This document shows positions 25,597 through 34,736 of a stretch of DNA of 34,736 nt, one piece after another (the stretch's first letter is position 1; every line of letters starts with the position of its first letter). Location: positions 1-34,736 of the forward strand of contig JAPORH010000164.1 of the NCBI GenBank assembly GCA_026710325.1, in the 5' to 3' direction. Under the pieces are notes generated by a model. The model saw only the letters and a list, made by a program, of their open reading frames with translations, did no database searches and had not been told where the DNA came from. Position numbers and translations under genes: made by a program. This DNA is from Litoreibacter sp. Lineage in GTDB: Bacteria; Pseudomonadota; Alphaproteobacteria; Rhodobacterales; Rhodobacteraceae.

Positions 25597-26502
25597 ATGC
25601 TCGAACTTAACGCTGCCCCCGCCACAGATTTGATCAAAGATGGCTCTGAGCAAACCTTCATGGCCGATGTCATCGAAGCCTCTCAAGAGGTGCCGGTCAT
25701 CGTCGATTTCTGGGCGCCATGGTGTGGCCCATGTAAAACGCTTGGCCCTGCGTTGGAGGCAGAGGTGACGGCGGCAAAAGGCGCGGTGAAAATGGTCAAG
25801 CTGGATGTCGACCAAAATCAAGGCATAGCGGGCCAGCTGCAAATTCAGTCGATCCCGACGGTTTACGCCTTCTATCAAGGCAAGCCGGTTGATGCATTCC
25901 AAGGTGCTTTGCCGGGTTCTGAGATCAAGGCCTTTGTCGAAAAGCTTGTTGCTATGTCTGGCGGCGCCTCTGGCGGTGGCTTGGCCGAAGCTCTCGAAGC
26001 TGCTGAGACGATGCTGGAAGAGGGCGCGGCCGTTGACGCCGCTCAAACCTTTGCGGCCATTCTGGGTGAGGACCCTGCAAGCGCAGCGGCCTATGTCGGG
26101 CTCGTGCGCGCGCATCTCGCGCTTGGTGAGGTAGATCAGGCAGAGGCACTGTTGGAAAACGCCTCTGATGAGCTGAAAGCTTCGCCTGAACTTGAAACCG
26201 CACTTGCCCAACTGGGGCTCGCAAAACAGGCCGAAAGCGCAGGTCCTGTCGCTGAACTTGAAGCCGCGGTCGAAGCCGAACCCGACAATCACCAAGCACG
26301 TTATGATCTTGCGATTGCCATGCATGCGGCGGGCGATGCGGAAGGCGCGATCGAGCATCTGCTTGAGTTGTTCCGCCGTGACCGTGAATGGAACGACGGC
26401 GCTGCAAAAACGCAGCTTTTCACTGTTTTTGACGCGCTCAAACCGGAGGATCCGGTGGTCCTGACCGGTCGCCGCCGCTTGTCGTCAATGATATTTGCCT
26501 GA
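25597..26502 (+). CDS. CnoX/YbbN-type thioredoxin-TPR protein
   Basis: The 301-residue protein joins an N-terminal thioredoxin domain (about 10-120) to C-terminal TPR-like helical repeats rich in Ala and Glu (about 130-300). CnoX (YbbN) proteins are redox-regulated holdases that hand substrates to GroEL or DnaK. Unlike E. coli YbbN, the active site here is an intact WCGPC (42-46), so the protein may also reduce disulfides; the cis-proline loop QSIPTVYAF is present. ATG at 25597 has GAGG 5 bases upstream. It is followed closely by the Lon N-domain gene, in keeping with a proteostasis role. Confidence 0.9.
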   Translation: MLELNAAPATDLIKDGSEQTFMADVIEASQEVPVIVDFWAPWCGPCKTLGPALEAEVTAAKGAVKMVKLDVDQNQGIAGQLQIQSIPTVYAFYQGKPVDAFQGALPGSEIKAFVEKLVAMSGGASGGGLAEALEAAETMLEEGAAVDAAQTFAAILGEDPASAAAYVGLVRAHLALGEVDQAEALLENASDELKASPELETALAQLGLAKQAESAGPVAELEAAVEAEPDNHQARYDLAIAMHAAGDAEGAIEHLLELFRRDREWNDGAAKTQLFTVFDALKPEDPVVLTGRRRLSSMIFA

Positions 26503-26528
26503 TAGCGCTCGCGCGCTAACTGCAGGTC

Positions 26529-27170
26529 ATGTTTTCAGCAGCCGACCTCCCCGAAACGATCCCGGTTTTTCCGTTGCCGGGGGCCCTTCTTTTGCCCCGT
26601 GCACGTCTACCCCTGCATCTGTTTGAGCCGCGATACCTACAGATGTTCGAAGACTCTCTGAAAACGAGTTCCCGTTTGATTGGCATGGTGCAACCGCATG
26701 ATGGCCCGGGTGGCAAATCTCAACTGCATACGATTGGGTGCGCGGGCCGTGTGACTCAGTTCTCCGAGACGGAGGATGGTCGCTACATGATCACGCTGTC
26801 AGGCATCTCCCGTTTCCGCGTGCAGGAAGAGATCACCGGGTTCAGCCCTTATCGCAAGGCAAAGGTCAGCTGGGCCGGCTTTGAGCGTGATCTCGGTTTT
26901 GTCGAAAAAGACAAAGCGTTTGATCGTGACAAGTTCTTGGTGCTGTTGAAGAAGTTCTTTGAAGATCAGGATCTTAAAACAGATTGGGATAGCTTGTCAG
27001 AGGCGGAGGATGAGCTGTTGATCAACTCCCTCTCCATGCTTTGCCCGTTTGAACCAGAGGAAAAGCAAGCGCTTTTAGAAGCGCCCTCGCTGAGCACCCG
27101 GCGTGAGACACTCGTGACGCTGATCGAGTTCGCCTTGCGGGGCGGCAATGCCGAAGAGATCATCCAATGA
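26529..27170 (+). CDS. Lon N-terminal (LAN/PUA-like) domain protein
   Basis: This 213-residue protein consists of the substrate-binding N-terminal domain of Lon protease without the AAA+ or peptidase parts. The start [26 protein letters not shown] (11-36) is diagnostic, and [29 protein letters not shown] is the following strand region. The second half is helical and ends in a four-base ATGA overlap with the Trm112-like gene. The function of these stand-alone proteins is not settled; substrate or adaptor binding is a reasonable guess. ATG at 26529 has only a weak AGG nearby. Confidence 0.9.
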   Translation: MFSAADLPETIPVFPLPGALLLPRARLPLHLFEPRYLQMFEDSLKTSSRLIGMVQPHDGPGGKSQLHTIGCAGRVTQFSETEDGRYMITLSGISRFRVQEEITGFSPYRKAKVSWAGFERDLGFVEKDKAFDRDKFLVLLKKFFEDQDLKTDWDSLSEAEDELLINSLSMLCPFEPEEKQALLEAPSLSTRRETLVTLIEFALRGGNAEEIIQ

Positions 27171-27352
27171 GCGACACAAGCTTTGACCGACACATGCTCG
27201 AAGGGTTGGTCTGCCCTGTGTCCCAAGGCGTGTTGAGCTATGACGCTGAGGCGCAAGAGCTTGTGTCCAAAGCGGGCAAAGTCGCCTTCCCTATCCGTGA
27301 CGGAATCCCGATCATGCTGATAGACGAAGCGCGCAACCTTGATCAGGATTAG
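27167..27352 (+). CDS. Trm112-like small protein
   Basis: This 61-residue protein belongs to the Trm112/UPF0434 group, with [17 protein letters not shown] at the start and [19 protein letters not shown] at the end. Eukaryotic and archaeal relatives activate methyltransferases; the bacterial role is unknown. Only one cysteine of the zinc site remains (Cys16). ATG at 27167 overlaps the stop of the previous gene (ATGA). Its own stop interlocks with that of the UbiH-family gene in TTAG. Confidence 0.9.
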   Translation: MSDTSFDRHMLEGLVCPVSQGVLSYDAEAQELVSKAGKVAFPIRDGIPIMLIDEARNLDQD

Positions 27353-28572
27353 AGCGCGCGGCCCTGCATCATTCGGGGCAGATCACCTGTCAATCCAGCT
27401 GCTTCTCGCATGAACCCGCGCCGCAGGGTAGGGGACGCGTTCACCAATCCCATCCCAATATCTCGCAAGGCACGAACGCCTGGTTTATCATTCGAAAACA
27501 GCGTGTTGAACGTATCCGTCGCACGGGCCAGCATCGTGGCGTCAAAGCGCCGCCACCCCGCGTAGCGTTCCAGAACGTCTGGAGCACCGATGTCCTCACC
27601 CCGGCGCATGGCGTCTGTGACCACCTCCGCCAAGGCGGACGCGTCGCGCAGCCCTTGGTTCAAACCCTGCCCGGCAATCGGGTGAATGCCGTGCGCTGCA
27701 TCGCCCACCAGTGCGACGCGATCTGCGATCAGGCTTTCCGTCTCGGTCAGGTTTAGTGGATACGAGAAGCGCGCGCCTGCGACATGCAGCGCCCCGAGGA
27801 AGTCGCCGAAGGCAGGTTGCAACGCTTTGATGAACGCGTCGTCATCCAACGCGGCGAGCTCAGCTGCGCGGGCTGTGCTTTCGGCCCAGACAATCGCGCT
27901 GCGGTTTCCGGTCAATGGCAAAATGGCTAATGGGCCGGCGGGCATGAAAAACTGATGGGCGATCCCATTATGCGGCTTTTCGTGTCCGATTGCCGCGACC
28001 AATGCGGTCTGCCCGTAGTCTTTGAAGCTGCGCTTTATTCCGGCGCGTTCAGCGGTGCCGCTGCGCCGACCGTCGCACCCCACAAGCAAGCGCGATTTTA
28101 ACCTTTGACCCTCCGCAGTAACCTCGGCCCAGCCATTCTCGACTGTTTGCGCGGTCACGGTGGAGGGTGCGATGTGGGTGATTGTGTCTGTCTGCTCGAC
28201 CGCGTCCAGAAAAGCGCGCCGCAGGTGACGGTCCTCGACCAGATGGCCCATCGGGCCTTCTTCCAGTTCGGCATGATCGAAATGCAGGAAAAAAGGTGCG
28301 GGGCCCTCGCCCGCGCGCCCGTCTGTGACCTTGATCTCCAACATGGGTTGGGCGTCAGCGGCAATTTTTCCCCAGATTCCAATCGCATCCAGCGCCCGGG
28401 TCGAGGAAAGCGCAAGCGCGTAAGCGCGTCCGTCAAACTTCTCTAAGCTCCGCGTGTCCACGGGAAGGCTATCGATCAGCGCAACCTCAAACCCCGCTTG
28501 CCCAAGGGCGATCGCAAGCGCTGTGCCGTTCAAGCCACCGCCTACGATGGTGATATCAAACCTGTCTTTCAT
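27349..28572 (-). CDS. UbiH/UbiF/COQ6-family FAD-dependent ring hydroxylase
   Basis: This 407-residue class A flavin monooxygenase probably hydroxylates the aromatic ring during ubiquinone synthesis. It has the FAD-binding [10 protein letters not shown] at 11-20, the DG motif ([15 protein letters not shown]) near 165-180, and [21 protein letters not shown] from about 290, typical of the UbiH/COQ6 group. Which ring position it attacks (UbiH, UbiF or the broader alphaproteobacterial UbiL) cannot be decided here. ATG at 28572 has a weak ribosome-binding site; upstream in-frame starts would overlap the divergent amidase promoter region. Confidence 0.88.
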   Translation of the reverse strand: MKDRFDITIVGGGLNGTALAIALGQAGFEVALIDSLPVDTRSLEKFDGRAYALALSSTRALDAIGIWGKIAADAQPMLEIKVTDGRAGEGPAPFFLHFDHAELEEGPMGHLVEDRHLRRAFLDAVEQTDTITHIAPSTVTAQTVENGWAEVTAEGQRLKSRLLVGCDGRRSGTAERAGIKRSFKDYGQTALVAAIGHEKPHNGIAHQFFMPAGPLAILPLTGNRSAIVWAESTARAAELAALDDDAFIKALQPAFGDFLGALHVAGARFSYPLNLTETESLIADRVALVGDAAHGIHPIAGQGLNQGLRDASALAEVVTDAMRRGEDIGAPDVLERYAGWRRFDATMLARATDTFNTLFSNDKPGVRALRDIGMGLVNASPTLRRGFMREAAGLTGDLPRMMQGRAL

Positions 28573-28657
28573 GCTGCGCAATATGCGCGCCTTTCTGGGA
28601 TTGTCCATGCGCCGATGCGCCGCTACCGTCGCGGCACTGTTCACAGGGAGCGTTCAT
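28573..28657. promoter_or_regulatory. Divergent intergenic region ubiH-family gene / amidase
   Basis: This gap of 85 bases separates divergent starts. GGGAG lies 8 bases before the amidase ATG. Both flanking genes have longer open frames crossing the gap, but these lack better start signals. I see no clear promoter boxes. Confidence 0.3.
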
Positions 28658-29989
28658 ATGTCTGAAGCTTGGTTAACCATGACAGCCTCTGATCTGGGCC
28701 GCGGGATTGACGCGGGCGAGATCGACCCGTCGGCTCTGGCAGAGGTCTATCTAGAAGCGGCGAAAGCCCATGACCTGTCACACCGGATTTACGCGCGCAT
28801 GACAGAAAGCCGAGCACGGGCTGAGGCCAAAGCAGCCTCCGAGCGCGCGAAGCTTGGCCTACGACGGGGACTTCTGGATGGGGTTCCGATCTCATGGAAA
28901 GACCTGTTTGACAGCGCTGGTGTCGTTACAGAAGCGGGCTCGAAATTGCTGGATGGGCGTACACCGGAAGCTGACGGTGAAGTGCTGGCGAATACCACCG
29001 CTCAAGGCCTCGTTTGTCTCGGTAAAACCCATATGTCGGAGCTTGCTTTTTCGGGTTTGGGGCTGAACCCGATCACCGAAACATCGCCTTGTGTCAATGA
29101 CTTGGAGGCGGTGTCGGGTGGCTCTTCATCGGGTTCTGCCACGTCGGTCGCGTTCAATTTGGCGGCCGCAAGCGTCGGTTCAGACACGGGCGGGTCGGTG
29201 CGTATTCCTTCGGCTTGGAACGACCTTGTGGGGCTCAAAACCACGATTGGGCGCGTTTCGGTCAAAGGGTCGGTGCCGCTTTGCGCGCGGTTCGACACGG
29301 TTGGCCCGCTGTGCCGCTCGGTCGAGGACGCGGCCCAGATGCTCGCTGCGATCGAAGGTGGCACGCCTGCGGACCTAAAGGGCGCGGGTATGGCCGGTGC
29401 GCGACTGCTTGTTTTGGAAACGGCGGCCTTTGATGACATTCGCGATGAGCCAAAGGCGGGTTTTGACACAGCGCGCAACCGGTTGGAGCAGGCAGGCGCA
29501 CAGATCATGCATGCTGAAATCCCTGAAGTCGCCGACGCGCTTGCCCTGTCCGGTATTCTGTTCGCGACCGAAGCCTATGCGCAATGGCAGGCGGAAATTG
29601 AGGCCAATCCAGAGGCCATGTTCCCCGAAATCCTGAATCGGTTCCGTTCCGGCAAGGACACCTTAGCGCGTGATTTCCTGGGCGCCTGGGCCAAGTTAGA
29701 GTCACTTCAGCAGGTCTGGGCGGAAAAAACGGCTGGTTTTGACGCGGTGATCCTTCCCACATCCCCCATTTTGCCGCCCAATCTGGAGCGGCTGATGAGC
29801 GATAGCGACTACTATGTCACTGAAAATCTGCTCGCGCTGCGCAATACGCGTGTTGGCAACCTTATGGGCGTGCCAGGGCTGACTTTGCCCACGGGTGTGC
29901 CATCGACTGGCATTATGTTCCTGTCCGCGCCTAATTCCGAGGAACGGTTGCTCAGACTGGGTGCTGCTGCCGAAGCTGCCTTGGGCTAA
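28658..29989 (+). CDS. Amidase-signature family hydrolase
   Basis: This 443-residue amidase has the Ser-cisSer-Lys triad of the signature family: Lys81 in ISWKDLFD, the cis-serine in GGSSSGSA (154-161) and the nucleophile Ser180 in GSDTGGSVRIP. The substrate may be an aliphatic or aryl amide. The gatCAB neighbours expected for the tRNA-dependent amidotransferase are absent and the protein is shorter than GatA, so I do not call it gatA. ATG at 28658 has GGGAG 8 bases upstream; a longer frame from 28454 would run antisense to the ubiH-family start. About 127 bases without a gene follow. Confidence 0.9.
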   Translation: MSEAWLTMTASDLGRGIDAGEIDPSALAEVYLEAAKAHDLSHRIYARMTESRARAEAKAASERAKLGLRRGLLDGVPISWKDLFDSAGVVTEAGSKLLDGRTPEADGEVLANTTAQGLVCLGKTHMSELAFSGLGLNPITETSPCVNDLEAVSGGSSSGSATSVAFNLAAASVGSDTGGSVRIPSAWNDLVGLKTTIGRVSVKGSVPLCARFDTVGPLCRSVEDAAQMLAAIEGGTPADLKGAGMAGARLLVLETAAFDDIRDEPKAGFDTARNRLEQAGAQIMHAEIPEVADALALSGILFATEAYAQWQAEIEANPEAMFPEILNRFRSGKDTLARDFLGAWAKLESLQQVWAEKTAGFDAVILPTSPILPPNLERLMSDSDYYVTENLLALRNTRVGNLMGVPGLTLPTGVPSTGIMFLSAPNSEERLLRLGAAAEAALG

Positions 29990-30116
29990 AAAGCCACAAT
30001 TGGGGTCACGCTCTCAAAAATGACCGGAGATTTCTGGACGCGAGCGACATGGCTCGGCTAAGTTAAAAGAAAACGGGGCAAAAGATCCCGTTCCTTGAGG
30101 CAGTAAAAGCGGTCCC
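29990..30116. other. Intergenic region amidase / aminotransferase
   Basis: These 127 bases hold a small 5-bp hairpin (CGAGC/GCTCG near 30041-30056) and a 6-bp one (AACGGG/CCCGTT near 30071-30091). Neither has a T-tract, so I do not call a terminator. A promoter for the aminotransferase-ftsK pair is likely here but not identifiable. Confidence 0.3.
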
Positions 30117-31298
30117 ATGACCTATCCAGAGCGGTTTTCGAACCTGCCCCCATACGCGTTTCCGCGTCTTCGGACGTTGCTCGACGGCTTGGAGCCGGGC
30201 GGCGCGCCTGTGAACATGACCATCGGGTCTCCTATGCATGCCTTCCCGGGGTGGATCACTGGGATCATTGCAGACAATACCGACGGCTTCGGCGGTTACC
30301 CACCAAATGACGGCACGCCAGAGCTGCGCGCGGCGATCTCTGATTGGATCAAGCGGCGCTACGGCGTGGATTACGATGCTGAAACCCATGTCTTCCCGCT
30401 CAACGGGACGCGGGAAGGTTTGTTCAACGCCTCCCTCGCGCTGTGCCCGGAGACGAAGAACGGCCAAAAGCCGGTCATTCTGACGCCGAACCCCTTTTAT
30501 CAGGTCTACGCTGTCGCGGCGCTCGCGGTCGAGGCGGACCCTGTCTACGTGCCGGCAACGCGGGAGACCGGTTTCCTGCCGGACTTCCGCGCGCTGCCGG
30601 CCGAGGTGCTGAACCGAACTGCGATTTGCTATATCTGCTCCCCTTCCAACCCACAAGGCGCCGTTGCGTCGCGGGAGTATTGGGCGGATCTGTTTGCGCT
30701 GGCAGAAGAGTATGATTTCAAGATCTTTGCCGACGAATGCTATTCAGAGATATACCGCAGCACGCCGCCCGTTGGCGCATTAACGGTCGCGGCTGAGGTC
30801 GGGGCTGATCCTGAGCGCGTCGTGCTGTTCAACTCGCTCTCCAAGCGCTCCAATCTGGCCGGGCTCCGCTCTGGCCTTGCTGCTTCTGGCCCCGAGAACA
30901 TCAAGCGGATGAAGGGTCTGCGCAACTACGCAGGCGCGCCATTGCCGCTCCCCCTCCAACGCGTGGCGGAGAAAATCTGGGCCGACGAAACCCATGTCGA
31001 GGAGAATCGCGCGCTCTACCGCGAGAAGCTGGATTTTGCGGATGAGCTATTCGGCGGCATCCAAGGGTTTGAGGCGCCCGAGGCCGGATTTTTCCTTTGG
31101 CTGCCGGTCAGCAACGGGGAAGAGGCAACGGTCAAACTGTGGACGGAAACCGGTGTGAAGGTGCTTCCGGGCGCATATTTGGGACGTGACGCTGAGGGTG
31201 GAAATCCGGGCGAGACTTATATCAGGGCTGCTTTGGTGGCCCCAATGGAAGAATTGCAGCCGGGGCTGATCGCCCTGAAGAACTGCATCTATGGGTAA
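30117..31298 (+). CDS. Class I/II PLP-dependent aminotransferase (DapC-like)
   Basis: This fold-type I aminotransferase of 393 residues has the substrate-orienting [16 protein letters not shown] near 59-74, SPSNPQGAV (about 179-187), the [10 protein letters not shown] segment and the PLP-binding Lys243 in [14 protein letters not shown]. It ends with a helix and an arginine (YIRAALVAP) that would bind the substrate carboxylate. The sequence resembles the succinyldiaminopimelate aminotransferase DapC group, which would make it a lysine and peptidoglycan precursor enzyme. That specificity is inferred. Its stop lies 17 bases before the preferred ftsK start, so the two are probably cotranscribed. 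Confidence 0.85.
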   Translation: MTYPERFSNLPPYAFPRLRTLLDGLEPGGAPVNMTIGSPMHAFPGWITGIIADNTDGFGGYPPNDGTPELRAAISDWIKRRYGVDYDAETHVFPLNGTREGLFNASLALCPETKNGQKPVILTPNPFYQVYAVAALAVEADPVYVPATRETGFLPDFRALPAEVLNRTAICYICSPSNPQGAVASREYWADLFALAEEYDFKIFADECYSEIYRSTPPVGALTVAAEVGADPERVVLFNSLSKRSNLAGLRSGLAASGPENIKRMKGLRNYAGAPLPLPLQRVAEKIWADETHVEENRALYREKLDFADELFGGIQGFEAPEAGFFLWLPVSNGEEATVKLWTETGVKVLPGAYLGRDAEGGNPGETYIRAALVAPMEELQPGLIALKNCIYG

Positions 31299-31314
31299 GG
31301 TGAGGAACAAGCAT

Positions 31315-34065
31315 ATGGCGTATCAGGCAAGGCAGCGGGACCCGTTTTTAGACAGCGACATGCAGGCGGCGATCGAGCAGCGCGGCAAAGAGCTGTTTGG
31401 CCTCGCATTGCTTGCCTTTGGTGTTCTGGTCACGCTGATGCTTGCCTCTTATGTGCCGGAAGATCCAAGCTGGCTGTCCGCCACGGATGAGCCTGCGCAG
31501 AATTGGCTGGGCCGGTTTGGTGCTTCTCTGGCCTCCCCACTTTTTGTGATTGTGGGCTTTGGCGCCTGGGCCATTCCCACCGTAGCCATCGTCTGGGGCT
31601 TGCGGTTCCTGCTTCACCGCGGTGAGGAACGGGCATTCAGCCGGCTGCTTTTTGCACCGCTGGCTGTCGCCTTCGCTTCGATCTACGCGTCTTCCTATGT
31701 GCCTTTGAGCGATTGGACGCATTCTTTTGGCCTTGGCGGGCTCTTTGGCGATACGGTCCTTGGTGCGCTGCTGGGTGTTTTGCCGATCAACGCAGTTTTT
31801 GGCCTCAAAGTGATCGCCGCTTTGGTGTTTCTGGCTTTGTTGGTTCTGTCGCTCTACGTGCTCGGCTGCGACAAGGAAGAACTGCGCACGGTAGCCCGCA
31901 CGGTCTTCATTGGTGTTATTTTGCTCTATGCGAGCATCGCGAAGCTCTTTGGTATGGCTTCCCGTGGGGCGGCGCGTGGCACGGTTATGGCGGCTCAAAA
32001 AGCCTCCGCTGCGCGTGCCGCACGTAAAGAAGCGCGTTTGACCGCGGAGACTTTTGAGGAGCCACCAATCGAAGGCCCGGCGTTGCAAAGCCCTCTTGCG
32101 GTCGAGCCAATGGCAGAGGAGCCTGCAAAGACAGGCTTGCTCGCCCGCATGCCTGCGCTCGTAAAGCGCGTGACCGAACCAGAGCCCGAGCCTGACCAGG
32201 ACGAGGTGATGATCCACGAGCTTGACCCGGAGGACCGGATCAAGTCTCGCATCACAGACGTGATCAAGAACCGCGCGCGTCGCGTGCCTGTTCTTGAAGC
32301 GGATACAAGCCAGCCCATGATGCGGGCAGAGCCGCAATTGACGCGTGGGCGCGGGCCTGACCCGCTGCATATTTCGCCGGTCGAGCCTGTAGAAGACGCG
32401 GCAATTGAGGAACCAGTTGCTGCGTCGCAACCGGAGCGCCAAGTTTATTCACCGCAGCCGAAAGCTGTCGTACAGCAGCCTGTGCGCAAAGCGCCTTCCC
32501 CCTCGAGCCGGGCCAAAGCCGAAGCGCAACCGACGCTTTTTGATGAAAAGTCCGATTTTGAGCTGCCGCCGCTCAACCTGCTCGCAAGCCCTGCCAATGT
32601 GGAACGCCACATCTTGTCGGATGAGGCACTGGAGGAAAACGCGCGCATGTTGGAGGCCGTGCTCGATGATTACGGCGTGAAGGGGGAGATTGTTTCGGTC
32701 CGCCCCGGCCCCGTCGTCACAATGTATGAGCTGGAGCCCGCGCCGGGTCTCAAAGCCTCCCGCGTGATCGGTCTGGCTGATGACATTGCGCGATCCATGT
32801 CCGCGCTGTCTGCCCGTGTCTCGACCGTGCCTGGCCGCTCGGTGATCGGGATCGAACTGCCGAACGAAAAGCGCGAGATGGTGGTGTTGCGCGAAATTCT
32901 GGCTTCCCGTGATTTTGGCGACGGTATCCAGAAGCTGCCCTTGGCGCTTGGCAAAGATATCGGTGGCGAGAGCATCGTCGCGAACCTGGCGAAAATGCCT
33001 CACTTGCTGATCGCGGGTACCACGGGCTCCGGTAAGTCCGTGGCGATCAACACAATGATCCTATCGCTTCTTTACAAGCTGACGCCTGAAGAGTGCCGGT
33101 TGATCATGATCGACCCGAAGATGCTGGAACTCAGCGTCTATGACGGTATCCCACATCTGCTTTCGCCCGTTGTGACAGACCCCAAAAAGGCGGTTGTCGC
33201 GCTGAAATGGGTCGTGGGCGAGATGGAAGAACGCTATCGCAAGATGTCCAAAATGGGCGTCCGCAACATCGACGGCTACAATGGCCGGGTCAAAGAAGCG
33301 CTGAACAAGGGAGAGATGTTCTCCCGCACCGTTCAAACTGGTTTTGACGATGAAACCGGCGATCCGGTGTTTGAAACAGAAGAATTCCAGCCTGAAGCCA
33401 TGCCCTATATCGTTGTCATCGTCGACGAGATGGCAGACCTGATGATGGTCGCGGGCAAGGAGATCGAGGCTTGCATCCAGCGCCTGGCGCAAATGGCGCG
33501 GGCCTCTGGCATCCACCTGATCATGGCCACGCAGCGTCCATCGGTCGACGTGATCACCGGTACAATCAAAGCCAACTTCCCGACGCGGATTTCTTTCCAG
33601 GTGACCTCCAAAATCGACAGCCGCACGATCCTTGGCGAGATGGGGGCGGAACAGCTGCTTGGCATGGGTGACATGCTCTATATGGCAGGCGGCTCCAAGA
33701 TCACCCGCGTGCACGGTCCGTTTGTTTCCGACGAAGAGGTCGAAGAGATCGTCAATCACCTGAAATCCTTCGGGCCGCCTGAATATATGTCGGGCGTCGT
33801 CGAGGGCCCGGATGAGGAGAAGAGCTCTGATATCGATCAGGTGTTGGGCCTTGGCGGAAACACGGATGGCGAAGATGCGCTCTATGACACGGCTGTTCAG
33901 ATTGTCATCAAAGACCGCAAATGCTCGACCTCCTACATCCAGCGGAAACTCGCCATTGGCTATAATAAAGCCGCAAGACTGGTGGAGCAGATGGAGGAAC
34001 AAGGCCTTGTTTCACCAGCAAATCACGTGGGTAAACGGGAAATTTTGGTGCCTGAGCCGCAATAG
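31315..34065 (+). CDS. ftsK: DNA translocase FtsK
   Basis: FtsK pumps chromosome ends through the closing septum and activates XerCD recombination at dif. The 916-residue protein has four or five membrane helices within residues 26-212, a Pro/Glu-rich linker (about 230-420), then the alpha/beta motor. Walker A is AGTTGSGKS (Lys574) and Walker B is [10 protein letters not shown] near 697-706. The C-terminal gamma winged helix (about 855-915, with [23 protein letters not shown]) reads DNA polarity. ATG at 31315 has GAGGAA 6 bases upstream. An earlier ATG at 31291 lies inside the end of the aminotransferase gene. A terminator follows 30 bases after the stop. Confidence 0.96.
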   Translation: MAYQARQRDPFLDSDMQAAIEQRGKELFGLALLAFGVLVTLMLASYVPEDPSWLSATDEPAQNWLGRFGASLASPLFVIVGFGAWAIPTVAIVWGLRFLLHRGEERAFSRLLFAPLAVAFASIYASSYVPLSDWTHSFGLGGLFGDTVLGALLGVLPINAVFGLKVIAALVFLALLVLSLYVLGCDKEELRTVARTVFIGVILLYASIAKLFGMASRGAARGTVMAAQKASAARAARKEARLTAETFEEPPIEGPALQSPLAVEPMAEEPAKTGLLARMPALVKRVTEPEPEPDQDEVMIHELDPEDRIKSRITDVIKNRARRVPVLEADTSQPMMRAEPQLTRGRGPDPLHISPVEPVEDAAIEEPVAASQPERQVYSPQPKAVVQQPVRKAPSPSSRAKAEAQPTLFDEKSDFELPPLNLLASPANVERHILSDEALEENARMLEAVLDDYGVKGEIVSVRPGPVVTMYELEPAPGLKASRVIGLADDIARSMSALSARVSTVPGRSVIGIELPNEKREMVVLREILASRDFGDGIQKLPLALGKDIGGESIVANLAKMPHLLIAGTTGSGKSVAINTMILSLLYKLTPEECRLIMIDPKMLELSVYDGIPHLLSPVVTDPKKAVVALKWVVGEMEERYRKMSKMGVRNIDGYNGRVKEALNKGEMFSRTVQTGFDDETGDPVFETEEFQPEAMPYIVVIVDEMADLMMVAGKEIEACIQRLAQMARASGIHLIMATQRPSVDVITGTIKANFPTRISFQVTSKIDSRTILGEMGAEQLLGMGDMLYMAGGSKITRVHGPFVSDEEVEEIVNHLKSFGPPEYMSGVVEGPDEEKSSDIDQVLGLGGNTDGEDALYDTAVQIVIKDRKCSTSYIQRKLAIGYNKAARLVEQMEEQGLVSPANHVGKREILVPEPQ

Positions 34066-34094
34066 GCGGTCTTTGGCAGTATTTCAGAATTGTG

Positions 34095-34126
34095 ATGGGG
34101 CCCGGGTTTTATCTGGCCCCATTTTG
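34095..34126 (+). terminator. Intrinsic terminator after ftsK
   Basis: ATGGGGCC (34095-34102) pairs with GGCCCCAT (34115-34122) around a 12-base loop, followed by a short T-tract (34122-34125). The lolA ATG follows after about 16 bases, so lolA either reads through or starts within the stem-loop region. Confidence 0.65.
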
Positions 34127-34141
34127 CTTAACTAAGAAAGC

Positions 34142-34736
34142 ATGATTATGAAACGTATGTTCCTTGCGCCCTTGATGTCGCTGGCACTCGCCGCGCCTGC
34201 ATTGGCTGACAAAATCCCGCTGAACGATCTTGCCCGCTACATCAACGGCATCAAGACTGTGACCAGCGATTTTACGCAAATCAACGATGATGGTTCGATC
34301 GACACGGGCACGATTTTCATCAAACGCCCGGGTCGCGCGCGTTTTGAATATGACGCGCCCAATGACAGCCTGGTTATGGCTGGTGGTAGTACCGTCGCGA
34401 TCTTTGACGCGAAATCGAATGTCGCACCAGAGCAGTTCCCGCTTAAGCGCACGCCGCTAAACTTGATCCTCGCGCGCAACATTGATTTCAACAAGTCGCG
34501 TATGATCGTCGGTCACCAGGAAGAAGGGGAGGCCACGGTCGTCACAGCGCAAGACCCTGACAACCCGCAATATGGGAACATCCAATTGAAGTTCACTGGC
34601 AACCCGATCCAGCTGCGCCAATGGGTGATCACAAATGAATACGGGTCGCAGACAACTGTCATTATGCAAGAGTTGAAAGAAACCGCGTCTATTCCTGCGC
34701 GAAAGTTCAGCATCACGCAGGAAATGCAGGCGCGCG
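34142..34736 (+). CDS. lolA: Outer-membrane lipoprotein carrier LolA (cut by window end)
   Basis: LolA takes lipoproteins from the LolCDE complex across the periplasm to the outer membrane. The frame is open to the last base of the window (about 198 codons), so the C-terminus is missing. Residues 1-22 form a signal peptide with cleavage after ALA. The mature part begins with the LolA-type YINGIKTVTSDFTQIN, followed by GTIFIKRPGRARFEYDAP, which is the hydrophobic-cavity strand region typical of the family. The start could be ATG at 34142, 34148 or 34157; I use the first. The gene follows ftsK, a neighbour it often has in alphaproteobacteria. Confidence 0.9.
   Translation, partial: MIMKRMFLAPLMSLALAAPALADKIPLNDLARYINGIKTVTSDFTQINDDGSIDTGTIFIKRPGRARFEYDAPNDSLVMAGGSTVAIFDAKSNVAPEQFPLKRTPLNLILARNIDFNKSRMIVGHQEEGEATVVTAQDPDNPQYGNIQLKFTGNPIQLRQWVITNEYGSQTTVIMQELKETASIPARKFSITQEMQAR

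Noticed and set aside
25567-26358. A 263-codon open frame antisense to the thioredoxin-TPR gene
   Set aside because: The + strand product has WCGPC and TPR-like repeats; the antisense frame is a shadow of its Ala/Glu-rich codons.
28658-29989. GatA subunit of the tRNA amidotransferase
   Set aside because: The triad fits the whole amidase family, but gatB and gatC are absent, the length is short for GatA, and other family members fit equally well.
31348-32442. A 364-codon open frame antisense to ftsK
   Set aside because: Its protein is rich in Arg, His and Gln with no domain-like pattern, and the other strand encodes a complete FtsK; long antisense frames are common in GC-rich DNA.
33061-34002. 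A 313-codon open frame antisense to the FtsK motor domain
   Set aside because: It lies opposite conserved Walker and gamma-domain codons and shows no recognisable family or start signal.

Overview
The window is a gene-dense, moderately GC-rich stretch of chromosome from an alphaproteobacterium, most likely a marine member of the Rhodobacterales (Roseobacter group). The evidence is the gene content and order: an AlkB of the roseobacter type, the mutY / dciA (DUF721) / dsbA cluster, the pmbA-cysQ-DUF4170-waaA-lpxK run, leuS-lptE-holA, a strongly acidic Rhodobacter-type porin, and aminotransferase-ftsK-lolA. I see no tRNA or rRNA gene, insertion sequence, prophage, CRISPR array or obvious pseudogene. 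No gap between genes exceeds about 260 bases.

Layout. 1-2490 (+) is a large membrane-anchored protein that I do not recognise as a whole; its middle part looks like a degenerate GH18 (chitinase-type) barrel. It converges on alkB (-), which follows mutY (-). Divergent from mutY, dciA and a DsbA-like thiol oxidoreductase run on +. On -, pmbA, a CysQ-type phosphatase, DUF4170, waaA and lpxK form one tightly packed run that contains Kdo-transferase and lipid A 4'-kinase genes. Divergent from pmbA, a crotonase-like gene overlaps an HI0933/TIGR03862-type flavoprotein. Next on - is a DUF3576 lipoprotein, leuS, lptE, holA and a glutathione S-transferase, with a hairpin/U-tract terminator squeezed between the DUF3576 gene and leuS.

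The second half starts with the porin (+) and its terminator, then yggS (+). This converges on an L,D-transpeptidase that is translationally coupled to ribA (-). Divergent from ribA is an orphan OmpR-type response regulator with its own terminator, then a membrane-anchored alpha/beta hydrolase (+). This converges on an MFS exporter (-). xth, a CnoX-like thioredoxin-TPR protein, a Lon N-domain protein and a Trm112-like protein (+) converge on a UbiH-family hydroxylase (-). Divergent from that are an amidase, a class I aminotransferase, ftsK, and lolA cut by the window end (+).

Themes. Much of the window serves the envelope: lipid A/Kdo synthesis (waaA, lpxK), LPS export (lptE), lipoprotein transport (lolA), peptidoglycan (L,D-transpeptidase), a porin, a DsbA-like protein and a DUF3576 lipoprotein. 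The rest is DNA replication/repair (dciA, holA, mutY, xth, ftsK), proteostasis (cnoX-like, Lon N-domain) and cofactor metabolism (ribA, ubiH family, yggS). Most of it is ordinary core genome. The least explained items are the 829-residue GH18-like membrane protein, a crotonase homologue lacking both catalytic glutamates, a RibA whose N-terminal half looks like a dead RibB domain, an L,D-transpeptidase without an export signal, the possible attenuator before leuS, and four convergent gene pairs whose stop codons interlock in the same 4 bases.
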